Numbered from the stretch's first letter, positions 1-8,996 are shown. The stretch: 32,231 nt of DNA from Fluviicola sp. (GCA_002734085.1 NVXV01000006.1:43998-76228), one strand, 5' to 3'. The notes: generated by a model not told the origin, from the sequence alone. Program-made: numbers and translations.

Positions 1-2
1 CA

Positions 3-1721
3 ATGAGGGATTTACCTCAAATTTGGGATGATAGTGATTTAACTTTTGATAAAGATGCACATGACGAGGGTGATGTTCATGAAAATCGAAAAAGACCAGA
101 AGCTGTCAATGACAATGCACTTCCAAAAGGGGAAGACCCAATAAGACAAAAAGCAATTGAGAAAAGTGGAGGTGAAATAACCTTTAAAGCTAATTTCAAT
201 GGACTTTCTGGGGCATTTCCGCCCGATCCATCTGGAGCTGCTAGTGACGATTATTATGTTCAAGCAGTAAATACAGCGTTTAAAATTTATAATAAAGATG
301 GTTCATCTGCATCTGGTACATCAGCTTTAAACACACTATGGCCGGGATCAACTAATTCAGGTGATCCAATTGTTATGTGGGATAGACATGCGGAAAGATT
401 TGTAATAACTCAATTTCAAACGGGATCAAATGAAATTCTTTTTGCGGTATCAACTTCTGCCGATCCTACTGACACTTATTATTTATATGAGTTTCAATTT
501 CCGTCCTTTCCAGATTATCCAAAATATTCAGTTTGGTCAGATGGTTATTACATGACTTCTAATACTTATACGGAGAATGTTGTGGCATTTGAAAGAGAAA
601 AAATGATAGCAGGGGATCCAACTGCATCAATGATATCCTTAAACCTACCGAGTTTTGCTACGCATTACGGCTTTAAGAGTGTACTTCCTGCTGATGCAGA
701 TGGAGATTTAGCTCCTTATGGCACTCCAATGCACTTATTCTTGTTCCAGGATGATTCGTGGAGTGGCGTTTCTGAAGATGTGATTAGAGTTTTGGAAATG
801 TCTGTGGATTGGGATAACCCAGGAAGTTCTACCATTACAAATAAGCAAGATATTCCTACGGAACCATTTAACTCTGTTTTTACTACAAGTTGGAATGATA
901 TTACTCAAAAAGGTACTTCTCAAAAAATTGATGCTATTGCTTCAATATTTAATTACAGAGCTCAATATTTAAGATGGCCGGGTTATAATACGCTTATGTT
1001 ATGTAATGTTGTAGACGTTGATAATAGTAATACAGCGGGTATACGTTGGTACGAACTCCGTCAAAGCGAAGATGGGGGGAATTGGGAAATAGAGCAGCAA
1101 AGTACATTTTCACCTGATGATGGCGCAAGCCGATTTATAGGTAGTGTTTCAATGGATTATAACGGTCATATTGCACTTGCATATTCAATTTCAGGACCAA
1201 ATGATTATCCAGGATTGGCTGTTACAGGAAGATTCAATTGGTTTGCTCCAGGCGAAATGGGATTACCAGAAACGATTGCACAAGAAGGATTGTACTTCCA
1301 ATCTGGAGGAAATAGATATGGAGATTACTCTCAAATGACTTTGGATCCGGATGGAGAGACATTTTGGTTTACTGGTGAATTCATTGGAAATAGTGGCTCG
1401 AGAAGAACGAAAATATTCTCATTTAGTTTGGATGATCAGGTTAGTACTGAAAACCACGGAGAATTGAAAGATCCTGAAATTAGTCTGAATCAAGATAATG
1501 ACTTCATTTTTGTTGAAGGTGTTAATTTACCAGATGATGAAATGATGATGGTAGAGTTGTTCTCTGTTAGTGGTCAATTGATTGCAAAAAAAGAAGTGAA
1601 GGTTTTGAATGGAGAATTATCTACTTCATTTTCGAAATCTACACTAAACAGTGGTATTTACTTAACAAGAGTTGGGAAAGAAAACTTCCAAAGAGTTAAG
1701 AAGATTTCAATCACGAAATAG
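3..1721 (+). CDS. T9SS-sorted secreted protein, 5' partial
   Basis: This is the C-terminal 572 residues of a large secreted protein. The frame is open to the window edge, and the first Met is not followed by a signal peptide, so the true start almost certainly lies upstream. The body is rich in aromatic, Gly and Asp residues and looks beta-rich, possibly propeller-like (for example 'GDPIVMWDRHAERFVI' and 'FWFTGEF'), but I do not recognise a catalytic family. Residues about 490-572 form a type A T9SS sorting domain: a beta-sandwich with 'VELFSVSGQLI' and 'LNSGIYLTRV', ending in a basic strand. From family knowledge, such domains direct export across the outer membrane and are removed or attached at the surface. 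A lipoprotein gene follows 45 bp downstream. The sorting-domain call is firm; the function of the body is unknown. Confidence 0.85.
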   Translation: MRDLPQIWDDSDLTFDKDAHDEGDVHENRKRPEAVNDNALPKGEDPIRQKAIEKSGGEITFKANFNGLSGAFPPDPSGAASDDYYVQAVNTAFKIYNKDGSSASGTSALNTLWPGSTNSGDPIVMWDRHAERFVITQFQTGSNEILFAVSTSADPTDTYYLYEFQFPSFPDYPKYSVWSDGYYMTSNTYTENVVAFEREKMIAGDPTASMISLNLPSFATHYGFKSVLPADADGDLAPYGTPMHLFLFQDDSWSGVSEDVIRVLEMSVDWDNPGSSTITNKQDIPTEPFNSVFTTSWNDITQKGTSQKIDAIASIFNYRAQYLRWPGYNTLMLCNVVDVDNSNTAGIRWYELRQSEDGGNWEIEQQSTFSPDDGASRFIGSVSMDYNGHIALAYSISGPNDYPGLAVTGRFNWFAPGEMGLPETIAQEGLYFQSGGNRYGDYSQMTLDPDGETFWFTGEFIGNSGSRRTKIFSFSLDDQVSTENHGELKDPEISLNQDNDFIFVEGVNLPDDEMMMVELFSVSGQLIAKKEVKVLNGELSTSFSKSTLNSGIYLTRVGKENFQRVKKISITK

Positions 1722-1766
1722 CCTAACTCATAAGTTAAAACATTAGAGGTTATTAAGAATACTAAT

Positions 1767-2108
1767 ATGAAACACATAATTTATACCCTGACAATATCAG
1801 TTTTGATGTTGTCAGGTTGTGGTTCTTCTAATAAAGTAGACAATCAATCTGCAGAAGAAACTCAAGCTGGTATGGAGTCGACTTACGTAATCGGACAGGT
1901 TCACATGGATAAAGATGGATGTGAAATATTCATCCTCACTGAGGGAAAAGAACAAGAAAAACTTTATCCAGTTGGATTAGCCGATATGTTTCGTGTAAAC
2001 GAAGCTATATTGCAGTTTGAGTATGATTTAAGTAGAGCACCTTTGCCAGAAGGATGCGAAGATTGCCGAGCTGTAGTTTTGAGAAGTATTACGCGAGTAA
2101 AGAGATAG
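1767..2108 (+). CDS. small lipoprotein of unknown function
   Basis: A 113-residue protein with a hydrophobic N-terminus ending in the lipobox LSGC (lipidated Cys at residue 18), so it should be a membrane-anchored lipoprotein. The mature part is short and acidic to neutral. It carries extra cysteines, including one in 'DGCEIF' and a CxxC-like pair in 'EGCEDCR', which could form disulfides or bind a metal (inference). It lies 45 bp after the T9SS-sorted protein on the same strand and may share its transcript. I do not recognise a domain family. Confidence 0.75.
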   Translation: MKHIIYTLTISVLMLSGCGSSNKVDNQSAEETQAGMESTYVIGQVHMDKDGCEIFILTEGKEQEKLYPVGLADMFRVNEAILQFEYDLSRAPLPEGCEDCRAVVLRSITRVKR

Positions 2109-2185
2109 AATTCTTTTTTCTGTTGTTTATTTCCATTATTTCAAAGATTCTTACCATTTTTCCTATGTGTGATAAATGGTCTTAT

Positions 2186-2193
2186 TATCTTTG
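2186..2193 (+). promoter_or_regulatory. -7 box (TANNTTTG) of the CBS gene
   Basis: TATCTTTG matches the Bacteroidota sigma-ABfr -7 consensus TANNTTTG and ends 14 bp before the ATG at 2208, so the transcript would have a very short leader. No convincing TTTG -33 box is seen at the usual spacing. Confidence 0.55.
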
Positions 2194-2207
2194 TAAAAAA
2201 TTCATAA

Positions 2208-3569
2208 ATGAAGGTTTACAATAACATACTTGAGACAATAGGAAATACTCCTTTAGTAAGACTTAATAAACTTACGAAAGATGTTAAGGCAACTGTTTTA
2301 GCGAAAGTAGAAACAACCAATCCAGGAAATTCAGTAAAAGATAGAATGGCCGTAAAAATGGTCGAGGATGCTGAAAATGCAGGTTTAATCAAACCAGGTG
2401 GGACAATTATAGAAGGAACTTCGGGGAATACAGGTATGGGATTAGCTCTTGCATGTATTGTGAAAGGGTATAAGCTCGTTTGTGTACTCGCGGATAAACA
2501 AAGTAAGGAGAAAATAGATATTCTTCGTGCCGTTGGAGCAGAAGTTGTTGTTTGTCCTACAAATGTTTCTGCAGAAGATCCACGTTCATATTACTCAGTC
2601 TCTAAACGATTGGCGGAAGAAACTCCGAATTCCTGGTATGTAAACCAATACGATAACTTATCTAACCGTGTGGCTCATTACGAGCAAACGGGACCTGAAA
2701 TATGGGAACAAACTGAAGGTAAGATCACACATTTCATAGTGGGAGTTGGTACTGGAGGAACCATCTCAGGAGTTGGAAAATATCTAAAAGAAAAGAACCC
2801 GGATATTAAAATTTGGGGTATCGATACTTATGGTTCTGTTTTCAAAAAATACCACGAAACGGGGGAATTCGATGAAAATGAAATTTACCCTTATATCACT
2901 GAAGGTATTGGTGAAGATATTTTACCAAAAAATGTTGATTTCAGTATAATTGATCGATTTGAAAAAGTAACCGATAAAGATGCTGCAGTTTATACACGTA
3001 AATTGGCTAGAGAAGAAGGTATTTTTGTTGGGAATTCAGCTGGATCGGCAATAAAAGGTGTTTTACAAATGGCAGATGACCTAAAAGAAGGTGATGTTGC
3101 TGTTGTTTTATTTCATGACCATGGAAGCCGTTATGTCGGAAAGATGTTTAACGATGAGTGGATGAAAGAAAGAGGCTTCTTAGAAGAACAACATAAAACC
3201 GCTAAAGATTTAATTGAAAACCATATCAATGAGCCATTGGTAACACTAGGAGTAGAGGAATTAGTTTCTCACGCCGTTGGAAAAATGAGAAACTTTAATA
3301 TATCACAAATTCCGGTTACAAAAGATGGTGAATTCGTAGGGATGGTAGATGAAAAGGCATTAATTTCTCAGCTAATTGACAACCCACAATTTAAAGATGA
3401 GGTAATTGGGAAAATCATGAATCCTCCTTTACCTATAGTTTCTGGAAATACTTCGATTCAAGAATTGTCTAAAGTGATTTGTAAAGATGTTCCAGCGGTA
3501 ATTGTGAAGCTGGATGATGATAAGCATCACATTGTCACTCGACATGATTTAATTGCTGCAATCGGATAG
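2208..3569 (+). CDS. cystathionine beta-synthase with C-terminal CBS pair
   Basis: PLP enzyme that condenses homocysteine and serine to cystathionine in transsulfuration; a cysteine synthase activity is also possible. The catalytic domain (residues about 1-320) has the PLP lysine in 'NPGNSVKDRM' (K44), the substrate loop TSGNTG (71-76) and the phosphate-binding GTGGT (181-185). 'CPTNVSAEDPRSYYSV' after residue 115 resembles CBS enzymes more than CysK/CysM. Residues about 330-453 form two CBS motifs ('FNISQIPVTKDGEFVGMVD' and 'IVTRHDLIAAIG'), as in regulated CBS enzymes of about 450 residues. The length is normal for a bacterial CBS with this tail. The stop is 5 bp before the next gene, indicating an operon with the metal-receptor protein. 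The family is certain; the choice between cystathionine and cysteine synthase is likely but not proven. Confidence 0.88.
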   Translation: MKVYNNILETIGNTPLVRLNKLTKDVKATVLAKVETTNPGNSVKDRMAVKMVEDAENAGLIKPGGTIIEGTSGNTGMGLALACIVKGYKLVCVLADKQSKEKIDILRAVGAEVVVCPTNVSAEDPRSYYSVSKRLAEETPNSWYVNQYDNLSNRVAHYEQTGPEIWEQTEGKITHFIVGVGTGGTISGVGKYLKEKNPDIKIWGIDTYGSVFKKYHETGEFDENEIYPYITEGIGEDILPKNVDFSIIDRFEKVTDKDAAVYTRKLAREEGIFVGNSAGSAIKGVLQMADDLKEGDVAVVLFHDHGSRYVGKMFNDEWMKERGFLEEQHKTAKDLIENHINEPLVTLGVEELVSHAVGKMRNFNISQIPVTKDGEFVGMVDEKALISQLIDNPQFKDEVIGKIMNPPLPIVSGNTSIQELSKVICKDVPAVIVKLDDDKHHIVTRHDLIAAIG

Positions 3570-3574
3570 TTCGC

Positions 3575-4354
3575 ATGCTCTATAAAGATCAAATTGGCGA
3601 TGAAGTAGAAATAAAGGAGCAGCCAAAAAGGATTGTTTCTTTAGTTCCCTCTCAAACAGAGTTGCTTTTTGATTTAGGTTTAGATGATAGAGTCATTGGA
3701 ATCACAAAATTTTGTGTCCATCCTGAGGAATGGTTTAGGTCAAAAAACCGTATCGGTGGAACAAAAGATGTTGACATTGATGCTGTGAAGTCCCTTAATC
3801 CTGATTTAATAATTGGTAACAAAGAGGAGAATACTTTAAAAGATATTAAAGCACTTCGTAAAATCGCCCCTGTTTGGATAAGCAATGTAAATGATTTAGA
3901 GCGAAGCATTAAGATGATCGAAAGCATAGGTGAAGTTTGTAATGTTTCTCCTAAGGCAAGTGAAATCTCTAAGCAAATTATTGATAATTTCAACTTTTTA
4001 GATTCGGATATAAAAGGAAAGTCGGTGCTATATTTTATATGGAAAAAACCATATATGGTGGCAGCTAAAGATACTTTTATTGATTCTATTTTGACGAATC
4101 AACTTGGTCTGAAGAATGTAATGTCCGATGAGAAAAGATATCCCAATATTGAATTAACTGATGTTAAAAATTCTCCAGATTATGTGTTTTTAAGTTCGGA
4201 ACCTTACCCTTTTAAAGAGAAACACAAAGAAGAAATAAGTGAAATTTTTCCAAATGCAAAAGTTGTTCTGGTTGATGGTGAATACTTTTCGTGGTATGGA
4301 TCGAGATTGATAAAAGCTCCAGCGTATTTTAAGGAATTATGTGAAAAGCTTTAA
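3575..4354 (+). CDS. BtuF-like helical-backbone metal receptor, no signal peptide
   Basis: A 259-residue protein of the periplasmic-binding-protein class III fold used for vitamin B12, haem and siderophores. 'RIVSLVPSQTELLFDLGL' (19-36) and 'NPDLIIGNKEEN' (75-86) are typical of BtuF-like receptors, and the second lobe follows after about residue 140. The N-terminus (MLYKDQIGDEVEI) is polar: no signal peptide or lipobox is visible, and the frame gives no hydrophobic upstream extension within the 5-bp gap after the CBS gene. No permease or ATPase gene is adjacent. It is probably co-transcribed with the CBS gene. The fold assignment is strong; the ligand is unknown, and a cytoplasmic role in cobalamin or metal handling is inference. 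Confidence 0.8.
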   Translation: MLYKDQIGDEVEIKEQPKRIVSLVPSQTELLFDLGLDDRVIGITKFCVHPEEWFRSKNRIGGTKDVDIDAVKSLNPDLIIGNKEENTLKDIKALRKIAPVWISNVNDLERSIKMIESIGEVCNVSPKASEISKQIIDNFNFLDSDIKGKSVLYFIWKKPYMVAAKDTFIDSILTNQLGLKNVMSDEKRYPNIELTDVKNSPDYVFLSSEPYPFKEKHKEEISEIFPNAKVVLVDGEYFSWYGSRLIKAPAYFKELCEKL

Positions 4355-4384
4355 CAAAACCCTGAGCAAAGTAATCTTAGTCTT

Positions 4385-5734
4385 CTAAAATTTCATTAAA
4401 AACTTCATCAATTCGATTGATGCGGTCTTGTTATCTTCAAAACGCATCTCTCCAGTAACTCTTATTTTATCATCGGAAGTCAACTCCGTATGAATATCAA
4501 AATACTCTAAGTCGTTGAACAGTTTCTTAGAGTATAAGACAGGAGGAAACATCTGAGCAAATTGAGCAATGATACCTTTTCCTTCAATCATTAATGTTGC
4601 AGCTGGGTTGCCTCTTAAACGGGGAAGGGGGGCGCCTTCTACTTTGTTTATCACAATGTTTTCTGTGACACCAATCCAAATTTCCTTATTTGTAATTTGT
4701 TTGAAGTAATAATCAATCTCCCCAATTCTTATTTTATTTGTATCTAATCGCTCCACTTTTTTATTGTTGGTAGAGAGGCTATCAATCTCATCAACTATAT
4801 CTATCGCTTTGTTAAACCTGAAAATTCCATCGAATTTTGGTAGAAATGCTGTGGAGCCATCTAGATTATCGATCATAAAACCATAAATAAATACCTGCTG
4901 TGAAACAACATGTGGTAATTTGACATCGAAATCCTCTAAAAGCACATCAATATAACTATAAACACTATCCGGTAATTGTCCTGCTTGAACTTCCAAAAAC
5001 AATTCTTTTTCGGGAGAAGTCATGGAGTAATGCTTTACGCTATCGTATGATATCGTCGGGTTTTTCGAACCTATTCCCTCAAAAGAAATAGTGGATTTAT
5101 CTATAAATGCTTCTATACTTAAGTCTTGTACGTAAGCTTGATTTGAACCTGCGAAGAATAAGTGAAAAAGACTCTTTTTCTGAGAACTTGACAGAGCAAT
5201 TTTGGCTTTTAATTTATCCTTATTAGGAAGTAAGAGGTCTGCAGCATATAATTCGTAATAACTTATAGCTTGTTGAGAAGCATTCTTTGGTAAGAGTAGA
5301 ATGCAACCCACTTCATCGTTAAATGTTTTGACAACATTAGGCTTATCTACTTTAAATTCAGCAAATGCATTTTTGTCTTTTAGTTTAAATAAAAAACCTG
5401 TAACTGATTCATTTTCCCAAGCATCCTGAAAAATAAATATATTCTGAGAGATATCTATTCCAGTGCTTGGGATTTCAATATCCTGTTTATTGAACTTAAG
5501 TTGTTCAAATTCATTTTTTGATAACTCTGAAGAATAAAGAGCATCGAATATAACTCGTTTGAAAATTTGACGGTTATTCACTTTCACTACTGTGTTAACG
5601 CCAGAAGGTAAGTGATTGATCAAGGAGCTATCAGAGGATGTGTTTAATAGTGATACAATCCACACAGAAGACCAGAAAATAGTCAATAATAATAGGCTGT
5701 AGACAACCTTTTTTGCTGTTGATAAAGTGTTCAA
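4385..5734 (-). CDS. membrane-anchored protein of unknown function
   Basis: A 449-residue protein with a short basic N-terminus, one hydrophobic segment (about residues 9-30, 'VVYSLLLLTIF') and a long polar remainder, so it is probably anchored in the inner membrane with its bulk in the periplasm. No internal Met lies near the N-terminus and an in-frame TGA sits six codons upstream, so the start is the TTG at 5732-5734. The body alternates beta-like segments with charged loops; I do not recognise a domain. Its stop lies 30 bp from the end of the convergent receptor gene, and it is divergent from the acyltransferase gene. Confidence 0.7.
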   Translation of the reverse strand: MNTLSTAKKVVYSLLLLTIFWSSVWIVSLLNTSSDSSLINHLPSGVNTVVKVNNRQIFKRVIFDALYSSELSKNEFEQLKFNKQDIEIPSTGIDISQNIFIFQDAWENESVTGFLFKLKDKNAFAEFKVDKPNVVKTFNDEVGCILLLPKNASQQAISYYELYAADLLLPNKDKLKAKIALSSSQKKSLFHLFFAGSNQAYVQDLSIEAFIDKSTISFEGIGSKNPTISYDSVKHYSMTSPEKELFLEVQAGQLPDSVYSYIDVLLEDFDVKLPHVVSQQVFIYGFMIDNLDGSTAFLPKFDGIFRFNKAIDIVDEIDSLSTNNKKVERLDTNKIRIGEIDYYFKQITNKEIWIGVTENIVINKVEGAPLPRLRGNPAATLMIEGKGIIAQFAQMFPPVLYSKKLFNDLEYFDIHTELTSDDKIRVTGEMRFEDNKTASIELMKFLMKF

Positions 5735-5759
5735 TCTATAGTATCTTATTCAAATTCAT

Positions 5760-5767
5760 TATCTTTG
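5760..5767 (+). promoter_or_regulatory. possible -7 box of the acyltransferase gene
   Basis: TATCTTTG on the plus strand matches TANNTTTG and lies 72 bp upstream of the ATG at 5840, in the divergent intergenic region. The long leader and the missing -33 box make this less certain than the other boxes. Confidence 0.4.
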
Positions 5768-5839
5768 TAGACAACTAAAACAAATGTAATCAAATCATAT
5801 TCAAATTGAATGGTTAACATTTGTTTTTTTATACATTAA

Positions 5840-6421
5840 TTGTCATTAAATCAAGAGAGAAGAGTGAAAAAACTCAATTTAAGAATTTTTAAATTATTCG
5901 GTTGGAAAATTGATCCTTCCAGTCCTGATGGTGTTAAAAAGGCTATTGTTGCGGTTGGTCCTCATACCAGTAATATGGATTTTATCATTGGTAAAATGGC
6001 ATTTAATACTTATGGTGTTAAAGCCAGATTTTTAATAAAAAAGGAACTCTTTTTTCCTCCTTTAGGTTGGATTCTTAAAGCACTTGGTGGCATTCCTGTC
6101 AGTAGAGACAAGAACAATAATTTTACGGAACAGGCAAAAGAGTATTTTGATAAGAACGAATCTATGTTTATGGTGTTTACGCCAGAAGGTACGCGGGGGT
6201 ATAATCCAAATTGGAAAAAGGGATTTTATTATATCGCAATAAAAGCAAAAGTTCCTATATATCTGGCATACATAGATTATGCTAATAAAAGAGGTGGGTT
6301 TTTGGAATTATTTGAGCCTACTGGGGATATAGAAAAAGATTTGAAATACATTAAAAATCGACTAAGTCAGTTTAAAGGAAAATATCCTGAAAAAGGAATT
6401 AAACCTGTAGACGAAGAGTAA
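5840..6421 (+). CDS. PlsC-family lysophospholipid acyltransferase
   Basis: A 193-residue acyltransferase of the PlsC/LPLAT family, expected to transfer an acyl chain to a lysophospholipid or related acceptor at the cytoplasmic membrane. The catalytic HX4D motif is H42-TSNM-D47. The acceptor-phosphate motif appears as FTPEGTR (113-119), and 'GGIPVSRD' (83-90) corresponds to the third conserved block. The protein is short for the family (about 240 residues) and lacks a strong N-terminal membrane helix, as in the short Bacteroidota LPLAT group. The ATG at 5840 is used; a GTG at 5864 preceded by the purine-rich 'aagagagaagag' is an alternative that would remove eight residues. The stop is 4 bp from the convergent cysH stop. 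The substrate is not determinable from sequence. Confidence 0.85.
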   Translation: MSLNQERRVKKLNLRIFKLFGWKIDPSSPDGVKKAIVAVGPHTSNMDFIIGKMAFNTYGVKARFLIKKELFFPPLGWILKALGGIPVSRDKNNNFTEQAKEYFDKNESMFMVFTPEGTRGYNPNWKKGFYYIAIKAKVPIYLAYIDYANKRGGFLELFEPTGDIEKDLKYIKNRLSQFKGKYPEKGIKPVDEE

Positions 6422-6425
6422 TTCA

Positions 6426-7127
6426 CTATTTTGAATGCAAGCCGCACTCTTTTGCCGATTGCTCCCACCACCATCTACCAGCTCGAAAATCCTCGCCCTG
6501 ATCAATCGCTCTTGTACATGGCATACACCCAATACTGGGGAATCCTTTTTTGTGAAGTGGGTTAGTTGGAATGCCATTATCTGTTAAATACTGCATTGTT
6601 TCCTCCCATGACCAGTCGAGAATCGGATGTATTTTGATAATGTCGAAATGTGAATCATATTCAATTTGTGAAAGATCGCTTCTGTTGTCAGACTGCTCAG
6701 ACCTTAATCCTGTGATCCATATTTTTTTGCCTTCCAGTGCCTTTTTTAACGGAATGACCTTGCGAACTCCACAACAGCTTTTTCTATTTTCTATCGAGTC
6801 GTAGAATCCGTTCGCACCTTGGTTTTGATAGAGATTTTTTAAATCATCCGAATCGGGAGAAAATACTTCAATATCTAATTTATATTTGTTGATTGTACTG
6901 TGGAAAGTATCATAGGTTTCTTGAAATAATCTTCCTGTATCTAATGTGAAAATAGGACAATTGTTAAAGTGAGTATAGAGTAGATGTGTTATTACCTGGT
7001 CTTCTGCTCCAAAAGAAGTAGAAAAAGTAACATCTCTTGAATCTGTGATTTCCTTCAACCCTTTCAATAAGTCAGCTGGATTGTTATTATATCTTACCAG
7101 TTGTTCTAATTCCTCTAAGTAACTCAT
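6426..7127 (-). CDS. cysH: assimilatory APS/PAPS reductase, iron-sulfur type
   Basis: Reduces adenylylated sulfate (APS, possibly PAPS) to sulfite with thioredoxin in assimilatory sulfur metabolism. This 233-residue protein has the PP-loop-type nucleotide-binding start 'TFSTSFGAEDQVI', the [4Fe-4S] ligands as a CC pair (C118, C119) and CxxC (C201, C204), and the catalytic tail 'ECGLH' with C228. The presence of both cysteine pairs marks the iron-sulfur, APS-preferring form; enterobacterial PAPS reductases lack them. 'WITGLRSEQSDNR' is also typical. The start ATG is 24 bp after a TANNTTTG box. No sulfate adenylyltransferase or sulfite reductase gene is adjacent, so the gene stands alone. Highly confident in family; APS versus PAPS is inferred from the cysteines. 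Confidence 0.93.
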   Translation of the reverse strand: MSYLEELEQLVRYNNNPADLLKGLKEITDSRDVTFSTSFGAEDQVITHLLYTHFNNCPIFTLDTGRLFQETYDTFHSTINKYKLDIEVFSPDSDDLKNLYQNQGANGFYDSIENRKSCCGVRKVIPLKKALEGKKIWITGLRSEQSDNRSDLSQIEYDSHFDIIKIHPILDWSWEETMQYLTDNGIPTNPLHKKGFPSIGCMPCTRAIDQGEDFRAGRWWWEQSAKECGLHSK

Positions 7128-7150
7128 GTTTTATGAAATCAATTCGACTA

Positions 7151-7158
7151 CAAATATA
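7151..7158 (-). promoter_or_regulatory. -7 box (TANNTTTG) of cysH
   Basis: Read on the minus strand this is TATATTTG, a full match to TANNTTTG, 23 bp upstream of the cysH ATG. No TTTG -33 box is seen at 19-bp spacing. Confidence 0.55.
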
Positions 7159-7236
7159 TTTAAAATCTATAGAATAGGTAGAATACAGTAATTGTTTTTG
7201 ATAAAGAGAGAATATACCTTTTATTAATAATTAGTG

Positions 7237-7959
7237 CTATTGATGAGTTTTTGCAGAGTCATCTAGAAGCTCATTAAGTCGCTCTAGTTCTTTTTCTGTC
7301 AAGTACCTCCATTCACCCACTTCTGTATCCAACTGAATATTCATTATGCGTGTTCTCTTCAGTTTAATTACGTCATAACCCAAATACTCGCACATTCGTC
7401 TAATTTGACGGTTCAATCCTTGAGTTAGCACAATTTTAAAGGTATTTTTATTGAGCTGTTCTACGCGACATTTTCTTGTAACGGTATCTAATATGGGAAC
7501 ACCACTAGCCATTTGATCTATAAAATCTTGTGTAATGGTTTTATTCACGTAAACGATGTATTCTTTTTCGTGATTGTTTCTTGCACGCAAAATTTTGTTC
7601 ACTATATCTCCATCGTTTGTAAGTAGTATCAGACCTTCACTGGGTTTATCTAATCTACCAATTGGAAAGATTCGTTCTGGGTAATTAATAAAATCAATAA
7701 TATTATCTTTTTCAACGCGATTGTCAGTCGTACAAACAACTCCAACAGGTTTGTTCAGTGCCAGATAAACGAATTCGATGTTTTCATTTGTGATTTTCTT
7801 TCCGTCTACTTCAACGCTATCACCAGGTTGTACTTTAGTGCCCATTTCGGGTACTTTTCCATTGATAGTGACTTTACCTTGTTCAACAAGCTTATCGGCT
7901 GCTCTTCTCGAGCAAAAACCTGCTTCACTGAGGTACTTATTTATACGTGTTTCTTTCAT
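7237..7959 (-). CDS. rluF: 23S rRNA pseudouridine synthase RluF
   Basis: Isomerises uridine to pseudouridine in 23S rRNA (U2604 by the E. coli enzyme). Residues 1-60 form an S4 RNA-binding domain ('INKYLSEAGFCSRRAADKLV'). The catalytic motif is 'GRLDKPSEGLILLTND' with D104. 'KILRARNNHEKEYIV', 'GVPILDTVTRKC' and 'GLNRQIRRMCEYLGY' match RluF closely, which separates it from RluB and RluE. The frame can be extended to a TTG at 7971, but that would overlap the TATCTTTG box at 7969-7976, so I place the start at the ATG at 7959 (240 residues), giving a nearly leaderless mRNA. It is probably a single-gene unit. Confidence 0.9.
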   Translation of the reverse strand: MKETRINKYLSEAGFCSRRAADKLVEQGKVTINGKVPEMGTKVQPGDSVEVDGKKITNENIEFVYLALNKPVGVVCTTDNRVEKDNIIDFINYPERIFPIGRLDKPSEGLILLTNDGDIVNKILRARNNHEKEYIVYVNKTITQDFIDQMASGVPILDTVTRKCRVEQLNKNTFKIVLTQGLNRQIRRMCEYLGYDVIKLKRTRIMNIQLDTEVGEWRYLTEKELERLNELLDDSAKTHQ

Positions 7960-7968
7960 TGACAATGG

Positions 7969-7976
7969 CAAAGATA
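7969..7976 (-). promoter_or_regulatory. -7 box (TANNTTTG) of rluF
   Basis: TATCTTTG on the minus strand, ending 9 bp before the ATG at 7959. It decides the start: the upstream TTG codon at 7971 would lie inside the promoter box. Confidence 0.55.
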
Positions 7977-8026
7977 GTAGTTTTTGATGGAGAGATGAAG
8001 AACAGGTTTAATAAAAGGAATTGAAA

Positions 8027-8989
8027 CTACTTACTCCACCTTGTCTCTCTCCATTCTTTTTGCTCTTCCTTGGAAAGAAAGGTCCAGGCTACAATTCGGC
8101 TTGACTTGTTTCCCGTTCCTAGTGGGATAGTTTTAATCTGGTTCGCCCCTAATTTTTCCAGTGATTTATAAATCCCCTTAAGATTGGAATTTTTCGAGAC
8201 TAATGTTGAAAACCAAAAGCAGTTATTAGAAAACTTTTTACTTTCCTTAATCATGTTATGAATAAAGGTATGTTCACCGCCTTCATATACGAGCTCACTG
8301 CTAATTCCCGCAAAATTGAGTGTTGGATTTTTCATTCTTTCTCCTGTCAGATTCTTCACTTTTCTTCGCGTTCCTTTCTGAGCATCTTCAAAAGAAGAAT
8401 GGAAAGGAGGATTGCAAATGGATAAATCAATTTTTTCTTCTTTATCGACTATTCCATAGAAAAAATCTTTCTTACTCTCTTGTAACTTACAGTCCACTTT
8501 GTTTTTAAGTGATGGGTTTGCATTTACAATTTTCTTTGCTGAGTCAATCGATTTTGGATCAATGTCGGACCCACTGAAGTTCCAACCATATTCTGTAACA
8601 CCAATAATAGGATAAATGCAGCTAGCACCTATACCAACATCCAAACAAGTGATTTTATCTCCTGTTGGAATATCTCCAAAATTATTTTCGGACAATAAAT
8701 CAGCCATGTAATGTATATAGTCAGCCCTTCCAGGGATTGGGGGACTTAAATTCTCATCGGGAAAACTCCAATACTTTACTCCATAATAATGATTAAGTAA
8801 TGCTGTGTTGAGTAATTTAACAGCTATTGGACTTGAAAAGTCGACAGAATCTTTTCCGTATTTATTCGGACGAACATATTTAGAAAGTTCTGGAACAGCC
8901 TCTCTTAACGCATCTAAGTCATATCGTTCTCGATTTTTGTTTCGAGGATGTAATCTGGTTTTTTCTTCTGGACTTTTTTCTGCTGACAT
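8027..8989 (-). CDS. rlmF: 23S rRNA (adenine-1618-N6)-methyltransferase
   Basis: Transfers a methyl group from S-adenosylmethionine to N6 of A1618 of 23S rRNA. The 320-residue protein starts with the family-specific 'LHPRNKNRERYDLDAL' and continues with 'PIPGRADYIHYMADLL' (about 85-99). It has the Rossmann SAM-binding segment 'LDVGIGASCIYPIIG' (116-130) and the amino-methyltransferase catalytic motif NPPF (193-196) within 'ICNPPFHSSF'. The length is normal for RlmF. It is transcribed in the same direction as rluF with about 40 bp between them if the rluF frame extension is ignored, but rluF has its own -7 box. A 12-bp inverted repeat lies between its -7 box and ATG. Confidence 0.92.
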   Translation of the reverse strand: MSAEKSPEEKTRLHPRNKNRERYDLDALREAVPELSKYVRPNKYGKDSVDFSSPIAVKLLNTALLNHYYGVKYWSFPDENLSPPIPGRADYIHYMADLLSENNFGDIPTGDKITCLDVGIGASCIYPIIGVTEYGWNFSGSDIDPKSIDSAKKIVNANPSLKNKVDCKLQESKKDFFYGIVDKEEKIDLSICNPPFHSSFEDAQKGTRRKVKNLTGERMKNPTLNFAGISSELVYEGGEHTFIHNMIKESKKFSNNCFWFSTLVSKNSNLKGIYKSLEKLGANQIKTIPLGTGNKSSRIVAWTFLSKEEQKEWRETRWSK

Positions 8990-8996
8990 TTTATAC

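Noticed and set aside
2110-2170. Terminator between the small lipoprotein and CBS gene (T-rich stretch)
   Set aside because: T-runs are present, but I see no stable inverted repeat before them.
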